Shown piece by piece: positions 36,885 to 48,339 of a stretch of DNA of 64,000 nt (position 1 is its first letter; the number at the start of each line of letters is the position of its first letter). The notes below the pieces were generated by a model. It was not told the origin of the DNA. It saw nothing but the letters and a program-made list of their open reading frames with translations, and made no database searches. This stretch comes from Glandiceps talaboti (taxonomy: Eukaryota > Hemichordata > Enteropneusta > Spengelidae). The DNA is taken from assembly GCF_964340395.1 (NCBI RefSeq), contig NC_135569.1, positions 8,528,540-8,592,539 on the forward strand, read 5' to 3'. The translations under genes and the position numbers were made by a program.

Positions 36885-39800
36885 ATGCATGTGTGATATA
36901 CTTATCAATCAATCCATCCACCCACCATCCATCTATCCATTCATCCAACCACTCACCCATCCATCAATCCACCCACCAACTCATATATCCAGCCATCCAT
37001 TCATCCATCAATTCATTTCTTTATCCATCCATCCACCCACCCACCTACCAACAATTCATCCATCCAACCACCCATCCATCCATCCACCCACCTACCCACA
37101 ATTCATCCATCCAACCACCCACCCATCCATCCATCCAACTACCTATCCATCCATCCTCCCACCTACCCACCCATGATCCATCCATCCATCCATCCAACCA
37201 CCCACCCACCCATCCATCCATCCAACTACCCATCCATCCATCCATCCATCCATCCTCCCACCTACCCACCCATGATCCATCCATCCATCCATCCAACCAC
37301 CCACCCATCCATCCATCCATCCAACTACCCATTCATCCATACATCCATCCATCCATACATCCATCCATCCACCTACCCACCCGTGATTCATCCATCCATC
37401 CATCCATCCACCCACCTACCCACCCATGATTCATCCATACATCCATACATCCATCCATCCATCCATCCATCCACCCACCTACCCACCCATGATTCATCCA
37501 TCCATCCACCCACCTACCCACCCATGATTCATCCATACATCCATCCATCCATCCATCCATCCACCCATATAAAGGTGTTATCACATATTTTGTATATTTC
37601 ATTATATTGCAGTCATTATAAATCATTATACACACAATCAATTTTGCCTCCACATCATACTTCCTAATACCTTCTCCATCCCTACAGACTCTTAAATAAC
37701 TACATGATTTGGAAGACCATCAAGAGAATGGCACTTTTCCTTGATGCAGACTTCCGCGATGCATCGTCAGAGTTTGACAAAGTCTTGTATGGTACAACTA
37801 CTACACCAGATCCTTGGAGATTCTGTGTAGCAGATACAGATAGTACAATTGGGATGGCATTGGGCGCTATGTTCGTAAGAGAGGCGTTTGACGGTAACAG
37901 TAAAGAAACTGTAAGCAGAGATACCTTCTATCAATTCATACCGGTTTGTACTGTTAAAGGAAAAGTCTAGTCGGCCTGATTTCTGCCTTTAGTACACTTG
38001 TATTAATTACTGCTATCAAATTACATATGATTTTGGGTGATAAAATAGCATCTCTGTAACTTATTCAACTTTGATTCTTGGACAGAAGCCATACTGCATG
38101 TGTGTTCAATAATTTGTGAAAATTGTTGCAAGGCTGTATCAGGCGATGACATCATATTTAACACAATCTCTTTGTCAAATGATGACATCACAATCTCTTT
38201 GTCAAATGATGACATCACAATCTCTGTCAAATGATGACATCACAATCTCTTTGTCAAGTGATGACATAACAATCTCTGTCAAGTGATGACATCACAACCT
38301 GTCAAGTGATGACAGCATAATCTCTTTGTCAAGTGATGACATCACAATCTCTGTCAAGTGATGACATCATAATCTCATTGTCTGTACATGTTTCAATTTG
38401 TCAAAACAAAGAAATTGTGGTAAATATGATGTCATCACCAAGAAAAATAATGTAATTTATGTAAACAATTGAATCGGTTGTTTTTTGACCACTTTCATTT
38501 TGACCACTTTGACCACTTTCATTGATACATGCATATTTTCATTCATACATTTTATAATTATTCTAAATGAAATACCAATCTAATTTGTTTATTTTTTTCA
38601 GGCTCAGGATATGATAGATGAAATCAGGGAAGCATTCAAAAATAATTTTCCAAGGTTAGACTGGATGGACGATGATACCAGGACTGTTGCTAGGGAAAAG
38701 GTATTTATTTCTGCACGTTCAGAAATACCCTGTCCTTAATTGACCTTGTGGTCACCTATTGTGATCTTAGACTGTCCTCACTTGACCTTTGGCAATTATC
38801 TTCAGGTTTTGTAGCTACAATACAGTGACATCACCAGTTTGTGTAGCCACAATACAATGACATCACCATTTTGTGTAGCCACAATACAATGACATCACCA
38901 GTTTGTGTAGCCAAAATACAATGACATCACTAGTTTATGTAGTCATAATACAATGACATCACCAGTTTGTATAGCCACAATACAATGACATCACCAGTCT
39001 GTGTAGCCGCAAAACAATGACATCACCAGTTTGTGTAGCCACAATACAATGACATCACCAGTCTGTGTAGCCACAATACAATGACATCACCAGTCTGTGT
39101 AGCCACAATACAATGACATCACCAGTCTGTGTAGCCACAATACAATGACATCACCAGTCTGTGTAGCCACAATACAATGACATCACCAGTTTGTGTAGCC
39201 ACAATACAATGACATCACCAGTTTGTGTAGCCAAAATACAATGACATTACAAATTTGTTAATCAATACTGTATATTTACATTTCAGGCTGATGCAGTAGT
39301 CGACATGATAGGTTTTCCAGACTATATCCTGAAACCAAAAAGTCTGGATGACAGATATAAAGGGGTAAGTAAAACTTTGAAACATTAGGATTGATTAATA
39401 TATTTTAGGTTTTTTTGTTTTTTTTGGTTTTAGTAATTTTTGTTACTCATCAAAGAGAGAAATGGAAGAGTACAGTGTCCATGCAATAAGACACTGAGGG
39501 TATACAACTGTTGACATCAGACTGTGGACAACTGGAAATTATTACAAACAGGGAAAGTAAACAAATGAATTGGATTAATAACACTTGACACAGTATGTTG
39601 GAAGTACAGAGACTTGTATTACATTTCATCATTTTAAGATAATTTGTGGTTTGTATCATATTGTGTAACAATTTGTAAGTTCTGAGCTTTGAGTCTTGTC
39701 TATAATACAATGACATCACCAGTTTGTGTAGCCATAATACAATGACATCACCAGTTTGTGTAGCCACAATACAATGACATCACCAGTTTGTGTAGCCACA

Positions 39801-42800
39801 ATACAATGACATCACCAGTTTGTGTAGCCACAATACAATGCCATCACCAGTCTGATATTTAAATTGTGTTTTTTGTCATCCTTTTAGTTGGACTTTGATG
39901 AAGATGAATATTTTCTCAATAATCTAAAATTGATAACATTTGATATCAAACGGTCTTTTGAAAAACTACGTAAGCCTGTGAAAAGATCACGTTGGGAGAT
40001 GACACCACCGACTGTCAACGCATACTATACACCTAACAAGAATGAAATTGGTGAGTCAAATCATGGTAGTTATTCAACTGTAAGGTATATCATGTCATTC
40101 TGCTCTCACGAGGGCGCCCTGTCATGACGTACCTTATAGACTAGGTAGTTAGGCATAAAAAATTACGTGTTTCCTATTACATTCAATTTTAGAATAGGTG
40201 GCGTTGTAGATTTTTCATTTTATTTATAAAAAAAAAATTATGTGAGTGTCTAGTTCAAATGTGACTTTTCATATGGTGATAGTGCTGCATTTCACCAATT
40301 TATATGAAATCAAGATGAAAAATAAGCTGTCCCCAAGCAAGAGAAGAAAATAATGAAAATCGTCAAGTCCATGTTTTATGGTCTGTTTCTTCTGCTCTGT
40401 GAAAGAACTAAGCTATGCTTATCACTGTTCAATGTGATTGGGTAAAGGATTCTGCTGTGTGTGTTGTGTCTCTGTTATCGTTAGTTTGAAGTTGCAATCA
40501 CTGCATGAAAGGGTGGCATTTCCTGTTCCATGTACATGACTGTAACACAATGGAATTGCCGCGATTCCTGATTCGCTGCAATTCCGTTGTGTGACCATCA
40601 TGTGCATGGAACCAGAAACGCCACCCTTTCATGCTGTGAATGTATATATGTTTATGTAAAACGCATCACGTGTGCCATGAGCAAATAACCATGGTAACCC
40701 AGGTGTAGACTGTATTTTCTGAGAGTCACCATTGTCACCTGCCTTATGTACAAATATTTACAGTTATCAGTGAAAATTGATTTATAACTATTGTTCTTAT
40801 TTTGTTGGTAGTGTTTCCTGCCGGAATTCTGCAGGCTCCATTTTATGACAGGAAATATCCAAAGTAAGTTTCAAATTAAGTAATTTCATCAAACAAATGA
40901 TACATAACTGTTTATTGGTCAACTCTTCCAACACATTATAATACATGGCTGTTTATTGGTCAACTCTTCTGACACATTATAATACATGGCTGTTTATTGG
41001 TCAACTCATCTGACACATTATAATACATGGCTGTTTATTGGTCAACTAGCTCTTCCGACACATTATAATACATGGCTGTTTATTGGTCAACTCTTCCAAC
41101 ACATTATAATACATGGCTGTTTATTGGTCAACTCTTCCAACACATTATAATACATGGCTGTTTATTGGTCAACTCTTCCAACACATTATAATACATGGCT
41201 GTTTATTGGTCATCTCTTCCAACACATTATAATACATGACTGTGATTGGTCAACTAAAATTTCTCTCTCCTTGTACAAAAAATTGTTCGCATTTGAACAA
41301 AACATTGTATGATGTGTTAGGGTCCATTGATTAAATACTTTGTTTGCCATTCTTGAATTTCCCAAAAACTTACCAGGCAGACAGGGGATAAAACAAAAAC
41401 AGAAAAAACCACAATGTTAACATGTCATGTAAAATTCACTTTTCTTTTGATTTATTGTATGTTTGCATCTAAATCTACGACACTGGTGAAATATAAATGT
41501 CAAAATTCAAAGTTTTTTATTTTCTTAAACAATTATTTAGAAATGTGTGTAGTTATTCTAAAAATATTTGAACAGTCTTTCCATTTACAATAATATGAAA
41601 TACAGCCTTGTGCAGAAATTTTGAGAAAAAATGAAATGTGTTTGTTTTGTCTAAATCTACCAACAAACTTACCCACACACGGAGGGCAAATAAAGAATTT
41701 AGCTGATGGTGCCTAAGAAACAATTACAAAGTGTTAGCGCCCTCTATGACACGTACACAGGTTTTGATTTCATAATAATTCCCTTATTTTCAGATCTTTG
41801 AATTTTGGTGGCATCGGTGTGGTTGTAGGTCATGAACTGACACATGGCTTTGATGATCAAGGTCGGGAATATGATAAAAACGGTAACATGGTGACTTGGT
41901 GGAAGAACGCAACGGTGGAAAGGTTTAAAGAAAGAACTGAATGTATGGTGGACAAGTATAACAAATATATTGTCAACGGTGAAAATGTAAGTTGTCATTG
42001 TCAATATTTTAATAGTTTACGCAGCGGCCACAAGCGGTCACATAGCAGCTCAATGACTAGGACGCATGCACGTCCTATGTACTAAGCGAAATTTTTGTGG
42101 TGGTTTTACCCAAGGATGCATTGCGGTGACTACGCATGTACATTCCATATATACAATGCACATTCTCCACGCAGAGGAGGCTATCTACAATATCATCACG
42201 AGGCATCGTGGTCACAAATGAATCTACCCTGCGCAAGCTTATGGGCTTTGCCTAGATATGACATTACAGAATTGAAAGTTTGTGCATGCTGATTTCTCTC
42301 TGTAACAGTTATGTGTCTGTGTCTGTGTTTGTTTCTGTGACTGTGACTGTGTCTGTGTCTGTGTTTGTATCTGTGACTGTGACTGTGTCTGTGTCTGTGT
42401 CTCTGTCTGTCTGTCTGTGTCTGTGTCTGTGTCTGTGTCTGTCTGCATGTGTCTGTGACTGTGTCTGTATGTGTCTGTGTTTGTTTCTGTGACTGTGACT
42501 GTGTCTGTGTCTGTGTTTGTATCTGTGACTGTGACTGTGTCTGTGTCTGTGTCTCTGTCTGTCTGTCCGAGTCTGTCTGTGTCTGTGTCTGTACGTGTCT
42601 GTGTATGTACATGTCTGTGTGAGCATCGTATGTGTTAGTGTCTGCACACATATTTGTCTGCTTGTGTGTATGTTGTGTGTGCATCATTATCACCACTGTG
42701 GCAAAAAAAGAATCGCTGGCAGCATTCATATAGCAATAAAAGGTATAAGTTTTTGTGAGCAGTCGATTCTTTACCGCCTTTATAACCACCAACAGACTTC

Positions 42801-45800
42801 ATTGATTTTGACAAAAGTAGTCTTGTCACAAAATATAAAATTGTGTTAGGTGTCTAGTGAGGTGAAAGAAACAATTGTAATGGTCTTTTTTGTTAACATT
42901 GTCAGATCAATGGTAAACAAACTCTTGGTGAAAACATCGCAGATAATGGTGGCTTGAAAGCTTCATTTCGTGTAAGTAGTTAGTGATTTCATTATACATG
43001 TACCAGTATGCGATGCATACATTGTACTAGTGGTATTTGCTGTACAGTATAATATCAAACTCGTATACATATGTATGTACAATCTCTAGAGATCAATCCA
43101 ACGGTGGGCAAACGTACTAGTGATGTTTGCACTGTGGTGCAGTGCTGAAAACTTTATTGCATATCTGCATGCAAATGATATGCAAATGGGGAATACCATT
43201 CGTTATACACAAAAGCGTGTGATCATAGTGTCATCTTTATGGAAATTTGTTGTTCCGGATAAACATATCTAATAATAACAGAACCCCATGCCGCATGAGT
43301 ACCAGTGTGGGTACTCAGGGGTATTGGCATTCGTGCTTGCAGTGTTTTCTGCTGCACCTTCACTTGCTACGCTCATGAAAGTACTGCTGCAGAGAACACT
43401 GCACACACGAGTGCAAACACCCCGAATACGCCACAGTTGTACTCGTGTGTCATAGGGTTGTGTCATATTATTGCATAATCCAATGTGTCTGATTTAGAAA
43501 AGGTTAGTATGAGATATTAAAAATGATGAAGTGGGAGTGATGTCATTATTTGTGGCATGTGTGAATGAAATTTTATCTATACAAGCAAAACCTGTAGTGG
43601 GTCATATAAAACCCTGCCATACTATGGTAAACATAAGAATGGGATACAAAATACTATGAGATCACCAACTATATAGTTAGCCTGCTATTTTGAATCAATG
43701 TTCTCCTTTTTACACAAATCGATCATTCAAAAAAAGGTAATAAAAATAAAAAATATACCTACCCCACCTATTCTCATATTGAGCGTAATTGGACCACACA
43801 ATTTTTTTTGTTAGGCCTAATACTATACTTACAGAAGGTAGTAATAATTATAGTTTGTGTTGTGAGAACGAATGTTCATGAACTCTCGATTCATATTTTA
43901 TGATGAAATTTCTACTCACAGAGTCAAAAAAGTTTCTCTTCCAAGACACGTGACAATAGCCCATTGTAGTACACCACTGATAATGCTGACAAAGATGTCA
44001 GCCAAATTTGCGATTCACTTCCAAGAAATATTTTTGACTTGACTTTCTTAAACAGAATGTTTGTATTGTTGTTTTGGCAGGCGTATGAAGGTTACATAAG
44101 AGAGCATGGACAAGAAGTACCACTTCCGGCGTTGAATCTCACTCACAGTCAGCTTTTCTTCCTTGGATTTGCTCAGGTTTGAATTTCTGTCGATAGGGAA
44201 TCTCTAACAATGTATTTTGGTCGATTCAGATCTCAAACTGCATTTTGTAATTACTAATAGATATTATTCCCAATATTTTTCTTCATTCAGATATATAAAG
44301 GGAAATTCAAGTGACCTAAGGGGCCTTGTCACTATGAGTCGCTAAACAAGTAGTGACAGACCCTTATGTCACAACTATTTTCTGGCTGAATGAAGTAAAA
44401 TATTGGGGAATAATATAATTATACCAGCACCAGTAATATCAAAGAAAAATTGGGGAAAGTAATCACGGCAATTTAGAATGTTTTGACTCATATTTTGAAC
44501 ACAGCAGAACCAGTGACATAGAAACGAGATGTCGTGACATACACACGTCAAGGAAACCAAGGAAAAATTCCATATTTTTTGTTCACTGTAGCTTGTACAT
44601 GTATTTACAGATTATACATACTTACTACACATCCCTTAACAAAAACACTAGTAGGGAACCCTGGTAAAATGACTACAGGTCTACCACTGGTAGGGAATGC
44701 TGGTAAAATGACTATAGGTCTACCACTGGTAGGGAACCCTGGTAAAATGACTATAGGTCTACCACTGGTAGGGAACCCTGGTAAAATGACTATAGGTCTA
44801 CCACTGGTAGGAACCCTGGTAAAATGACTATAGGTCTACCACTGGTAGGGAACCCTGGTAAAATGACTATAGGTCTACCACTGGTAGGGAACCCTGGTAA
44901 AATGACTATAGGTCTACCACTGGTAGGGAACCCTGGTAAAATGACTATAGGTCTACCACTGGTAGGGAACCATGGTAAAATGACTATAGGTCTACCACTG
45001 GTAGGGAACCATGGTAAAATGACTATAGGTGTACCACTGGTAGGGAACCCTGGTCAGAGGTAAAATGACTGGGGAACTGTAGGTAGATTTACATACACCC
45101 TTAACAAAAATGCTGGTAGTAAACCTTAGTAAAATGACATGGAAATTTTGGTATTTCACTAATTTTTGAAGGGTGTAGGTATGAGTATTTTGTCCCTTGA
45201 TTATATTTTATTTGTATTCACTTACTATAGGTTTGGTGTTCAGTCAGCACAAAGGCAGTAGCCCATGTACAACTTTTGACAGATTCACATAGTCCGGCGA
45301 AATTTAGGTGAGTGTAAACTGATTCATGTAGTCCTGCTAACTTCATACTCAAGTATTCATTTATTATAATACACATACATGTATGTTTTCATTCTTGATC
45401 TAGAGTGCTGTCACCGCATGAAAAGTGATGTTTCTGGTCACACAATGGAAATATGACATTTCTGATTTTCGGCAATTTTGTTATGTCACCTTTATGTAAA
45501 TGGGACCGAAAATGCCACCCTTTCATGCAGTATATGTTTCAAAATGTTGCAACCCTAGGCTGTTATCAGAATTATGTTTATCATAATTTTTCTACCTTTT
45601 CATGTATAAGTTGAAGGAGTTGTACATAGTATGATTGCTGTGTATCAAATCCTAATATCCCACGAGTAGTGAGTTGTATTTTACAACAAAAATGGTCACC
45701 CAAGTTCAGTAAATTCAATGCGATCCCACAAACTTAGTGATGAGCATATATGTCCGGGCTAGGCTGTCACCTTTGTGCCAAGTGTGAAAAAATCACTTCA

Positions 45801-46047
45801 TAGGCGATCTCAAGAAAAGCCGCTTACAGACTGATGTATGCATGTATAGAGCCATAGACACTGCACTGTCTATGCTGTGTATGATAGATTCCATTCTGAT
45901 AGTTCCCTGTGAGAACTAACAAGTTGTTGTTCTCTCGATTTCTACAGAGTAATAGGCACTCTATCGAACTCCGACGACTTTGCCAAACATTACAGTTGTC
46001 CTGTTGGAAGCCCAATGAACCCTTCTAAGAAGTGTGAAGTCTGGTAA
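28623..46047 (+). CDS. ECE: Endothelin-converting-enzyme-like M13 zinc metallopeptidase, 18 exons, complete
   Basis: Exons: 28623-28866, 29918-30121, 32844-32971, 33488-33640, 34802-34864, 35444-35560, 36139-36225, 36649-36785, 37688-37910, 38602-38700, 39287-39364, 39888-40050, 40812-40863, 41794-41986, 42906-42971, 44081-44176, 45231-45307, 45948-46047. All junctions are GT-AG and in phase, summing to 2280 nt (759 aa plus stop), the usual ECE length. The order is a cytosolic tail (1-55; [10 protein letters not shown] resembles the ECE1/2 tail), one membrane segment (about 56-77), M13 N-domain, then the catalytic domain with NAYY (555-558), HELTH (596-600; ligands H596, H600, catalytic E597), GENIAD (655-660; third ligand E656), H721 and R727, and C-terminal CEVW. 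Seven N-glycosylation sequons lie at N154, N203, N210, N260, N285, N621 and N688. The family are type II membrane endopeptidases that process peptide hormones such as big endothelin; the substrate here is unknown. The interchain cysteine of vertebrate ECE1 (before PRWKFC) is absent, the region reading [11 protein letters not shown]. An in-frame TAG directly precedes this ATG, but the ATG also sits at a plausible splice acceptor, so extra N-terminal exons are possible. Confidence 0.95.
30640..30862 (+). repeat. Compound (GTAT)n/(GT)n/(GCAT)n microsatellite in intron 2
   Basis: GTATGTAT passes to GTGTGT, then to GCATGCAT, then back to GTATGTAT. All long frames on both strands here are simple-repeat artefacts. 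Confidence 0.95.
31540..31887. mobile_element. MITE family 6, diverged copy in intron 2
   Basis: Contains TTGGATTGGATTAATAACAT then TTGGCACAGCATGTTGGAA and the inverted counterpart TTAATCCAATTTATTTGTTT. The outer ends are decayed. Confidence 0.65.
32400..32720 (+). repeat. (CTGT)n microsatellite and TGTGTCAAG variants, intron 2
   Basis: Perfect CTGT run at about 32457-32508, then irregular GTCTGTGTCAA repeats, ending 120 bp before exon 3. Confidence 0.9.
33010..33190 (+). repeat. Tandem duplication of ~85 bp in intron 3
   Basis: TTAATAATTAATAAGGTAGT then CAT.GTAAAGCT occurs twice, each followed by TATTAC.CCAACAT. Confidence 0.7.
34205..34445. repeat. Dispersed repeat copy in intron 4 (pair of 19130-19455)
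   Basis: TTTTTGCAATTTATTGAGTT then ACAAACAAGG and TTTTCAAGTAGGAAGTCATG match 19363-19443. The terminal part is inverted relative to the other copy. Confidence 0.6.
34632..34682 (+). repeat. (CTGT)n microsatellite, intron 4
   Basis: About 12 perfect TCTG tetramers, 120 bp before exon 5. Confidence 0.95.
35084..35235. mobile_element. MITE family 4 copy in intron 5
   Basis: 29-bp inverted ends: TTATTCCCCGATATTTTTCT at left, and inverted TTATTCTCCAATATTTTTGT at right, both continuing TCRTTCAGC. Homology to intron 16 extends beyond the element, to about 35365. Confidence 0.75.
36838..36882 (+). repeat. (GT)n microsatellite, intron 8
   Basis: About 22 GT dinucleotides. Confidence 0.95.
36903..37566 (+). 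repeat. (ATCC)n/(CCAC) microsatellite, ~660 bp, intron 8
   Basis: ATCC tetramers with ACCC, ATGATT and ACAT variants, forming a higher-order pattern CCACCTACCCACCCATGATT that recurs several times. Pro/Ser/His frames here are not genes. Confidence 0.95.
38125..38385 (+). repeat. ~27-bp minisatellite in intron 9
   Basis: Unit TCAAATGATGACATCACAAT plus CTCTTTG, about ten imperfect copies. Every unit holds TGACATCA, one base from the CRE TGACGTCA. Confidence 0.9.
38805..39245 (+). repeat. 32-bp minisatellite in intron 10
   Basis: Unit ACAATGACATCACCAGTTTG plus TGTAGCCACAAT, about 13 copies. Ends 40 bp before exon 11. Confidence 0.95.
39505..39640. repeat. Single arm of MITE family 6 in intron 11
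   Basis: CAACTGTTGACATCAGACTG followed by GGGAAAGTAAACAAATGAAT then TGGATTAATAACACTTG. The right arm is missing. Confidence 0.65.
39705..39865 (+). repeat. Same 32-bp minisatellite again, intron 11
   Basis: Five copies of ACAATGACATCACCAGTTTG plus TGTAGCCA, the unit found in intron 10 on the other side of exon 11. Confidence 0.95.
40148..40262. repeat. Partial MITE family 1 in intron 12
   Basis: GTTAGGCATAAAAAATTACG then TGTTTCC and AATAGGTGG. The remnant just before it (40105-40140) resembles half of the palindromic element at 48813-48910. Confidence 0.5.
40503..40634. mobile_element. Palindromic mini-element in intron 12
   Basis: GCATGAAAGGGTGGCATTTC...GAATTGC is mirrored by the complement ending CGCCACCCTTTCATGC. 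Arms are about 57 bp with a short loop. The related copy is at 45416-45528. Confidence 0.75.
40905..41245 (+). repeat. ~41-bp minisatellite in intron 13
   Basis: Unit CATTATAATACATGGCTGTT then TATTGGTCAACTCTTCCAACA, about eight copies. Each carries ATTGG, an inverted CCAAT core. Confidence 0.92.
42305..42625 (+). repeat. (TGTGTC)n and TGTGAC repeats in intron 14
   Basis: Hexamer tract with a higher-order duplication: GTTTCTGTGACTGTGACTGT at 42330 and again at 42483. Confidence 0.92.
43100..43500. mobile_element. Fold-back family 2 copy in intron 15
   Basis: TAATAATAACAGAACCCCAT at left against AGGGTTGTGTCATATTATTG at right. The stem has CAGTGTTTTCTGCTGCA against GCAGAGAACACTGCA. Confidence 0.7.
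43725..43815 (-). repeat. Partial MITE family 1 in intron 15
   Basis: Inverted TTAGGCC end with AAAAAAAATTGTGTGGTCCA then ATTACGCTC. Confidence 0.55.
44264..44413. mobile_element. MITE family 4 copy in intron 16
   Basis: Ends TTATTCCCAATATTTTTCTT and, inverted, TTATTCCCCAATATTTTAC. Homology with intron 5 continues to 44540 (TTATACCAGCACCAGTAATA, GACATAGAAAC). Confidence 0.75.
44640..45065 (+). repeat. 39-bp minisatellite in intron 16
   Basis: Unit GGTAGGGAACCCTGGTAAAA then TGACTATAGGTCTACCACT, about eleven copies. Because 39 is a multiple of three, frames stay open through most of the array; this is not a gene. One unit lacks a G, which splits the frame near 44815. Confidence 0.95.
45416..45528. 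mobile_element. Palindromic mini-element, intron 17
   Basis: GCATGAAAAGTGATGTTTCT at left and ATGCCACCCTTTCATGC at right. Same family as 40503-40634 but more diverged. Confidence 0.65.
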
Positions 46048-47285
46048 CCTGCTACACCTGTGAAGAATGGAACAATCCTGTTGCATTACTGTCAATGGCT
46101 AGTCAGTGCATTGCCTTGTAGTGATTGGCTAACTGCAGACAAAATAAGAATGTGGAGGGTATAGTTCAACAAACATACAATTGTCTGTTGTATGTCCTGT
46201 ACACCACACAGTTGGCAGAAAGTTTTCACAAATTTGAAAGTGAATTTTATTTATTGGAATATGTAAAAAAAAAAATTACAAAGTTATATCAATTTGTTAA
46301 TTTTCTTTTTTTTTCAGGAAAGCATTGTCAAAGTGATTCCCCGTTGAATCTAAGGGTATTTCAGGGGTATGGACAAAAATGAACTAGAATGCTCATATTG
46401 ACCGTTATATACCTTTGGTACATTCATGGAACTTGATTTGTTGTTCCAACCAAATTTTGTTCAAATATATTGTGGACATAGATAATTAGATGGTATTGCA
46501 TTGTTTCAGTTTTAGGCCATATCTTGTCATACATATTGCATTATGTATTTAGATAGACTCTCTCACAGTCCTCGGGAACGTTGCTACATGTAGCCGAAAG
46601 TGGCCATTTTGTATGTACTGGTATCTACCCCATACTTATTTTCATGTGCCCGCTCATGATAACCAAATTTTGTTGTTGTGAGTCAAAATGAGAAAAACTG
46701 GGATTTCTTGTGAGTGGGGAAACACCAAATTTTGGTGAATCACTAGAAATTGTGTGCATCAGTAGCACATCAAATTGGGCGTAGAGGGCGCACTGCTTGT
46801 GCTCTATCTAATATCCTTGTACTGTCTGCCCTCATTGACTTCATAGGAATAACCATTCATTGACGTGTTATTGAGACCCGTCCTTATATTGCGATGCCCC
46901 CGACTGTCACAGTAACACGGCAGGTCGCAAAAACACGTCATCAATGAATAGTTAGTTCTATGTAGTCAATAAGGTAATCGTGTGTAGTAGTTAGGTTTTA
47001 TTTTCAAAGTAGGTACTCTGCAAAATAATGGAATTTCTCTTAACGTAGCACTGTTATTGTTTTAGTGATTTTTACAGGGCCTAAATACAATTTTAACTCA
47101 ATATTTCTATGTTCAGAGGGTATGCCAAAAATATGTGTTTTTATGTTACAACTTAGTTACAAATGTAGCACCATTTAGTGTACATATTTTAAAAACCAAA
47201 TTATAAAAAATTATATGTTATATCAGATTATCATATATATCATATTGTTTCAAAATAAAAATACAATGTGTAGCAGATAACTACA
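46048..47285 (+). other. Likely 3' UTR / gene-free stretch after the ECE-like gene
   Basis: No splice-bounded coding signal and no recognisable protein seen. AT-rich unique sequence, plausibly the 3' untranslated region up to about 47280. Confidence 0.4.
47254..47259 (+). terminator. Possible polyadenylation signal of the ECE-like gene
   Basis: First AATAAA found downstream of the stop at 46045-46047, implying a 3' UTR of about 1.2 kb. The next, at 47505-47510, lies inside a fold-back repeat. The true transcript end is not determinable here. Confidence 0.3.
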
Positions 47286-47709
47286 GCATTTCATCTACTT
47301 GCCCCATTCACTTAGGACATTCATATCAGGTGTAAAATAACAGTGTGTAATTGTCAGTTCAGTAGTGGTCACTCTAAATGTACTCAATTTGTAATAGTGT
47401 TGACAGCAGATGAACCCCCAACTGTGTCACAGTTAGAATATAGGCAAATTTGATTGACACTTCATTCACTGATAACAATCAGCTAGGGTCTACCCTTCCC
47501 AATGAATAAATATTGTTTACAGATAGATTACATTTAGAGCTACCACTACAGAGCTGATAATTAAAGCAGTCAGTACATTCTTATTTTACACCTGATCAGA
47601 GCGTAATGAGCTATCATGATTGTTTTTTACCCATCATGCTCTGTACCCCCTCTGGCCTCCTTTGCACCTGATATGAACGTTCTAAGTGAATGGGGCAAGT
47701 AACTGAAAC
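47286..47709. mobile_element. Fold-back element, ~50-bp arms
   Basis: ACTTGCCCCATTCACTTAGG then ACATTCATATCAGGTG is mirrored by CACCTGATATGAACGTTCTA then AGTGAATGGGGCAAGT. A second inner inverted pair, GGTGTAAAATAA / TTATTTTACACC, is nested inside. Confidence 0.75.
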
Positions 47710-48339
47710 ACTTTAGGTATACGTTATGCATTGTAACACAGTAGGGAATTTAAATTTTTTTTAAACCAAAAAAATTATTTAATTAAATGAAAGACTATAT
47801 TTACTAGATGTTAAAAAAACTATTGATGGGAATCACAACTTGATATTGAGAAAATATTTTTCGTTATTTTTTAAAATGTGACTAAAATTCAGAGTTCATA
47901 TGAAAGTGTAGAACTCATCAGCCATATTGTATATTTGTTTGTTTTACCTCAACTCAAATGATAAGTTGATAAGTTGTTTGTGACATCTTACCTCAACCAG
48001 TTGAACCATGCTAAGTTGCAAGTGTTCTACCTTTATCGGGTTATTATATGCATTCTATTTATAGTTTTGACAAGATTAGCTTGTTTTGTTACTCTAAAAA
48101 TTGTTTCCAGGTATTAAAATGAAGACAAGTATTATATTTTGATGTTACATACAGAAGAACACAGCTTTTTTGTGATTGGTTGCCATGGTGACTATAACTT
48201 CAGCATTTACATAATAGTGCAGTTCTGGTATTGTTAATTTACGTGTAAACTGCAGAACATCTGCTAAAACCTGCTTTAATATGTAAATGAGGTTTTAAAG
48301 AAGTGCACAAGATGACATGAAAGACTTAACATTCACAAA

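Noticed and set aside
36805-37667. Long Pro/Ser/His and Trp/Met/Gly frames on both strands
   Set aside because: ATCC microsatellite inside intron 8; low complexity and no homology.
38125-41245. CRISPR-like regular repeats
   Set aside because: Units are contiguous and lack unique spacers; eukaryotic minisatellites in introns.
44534-45063. Repetitive protein with 13-residue units ([13 protein letters not shown])
   Set aside because: The 39-bp minisatellite keeps frames open by arithmetic. It sits in an intron, and one unit breaks the frame.
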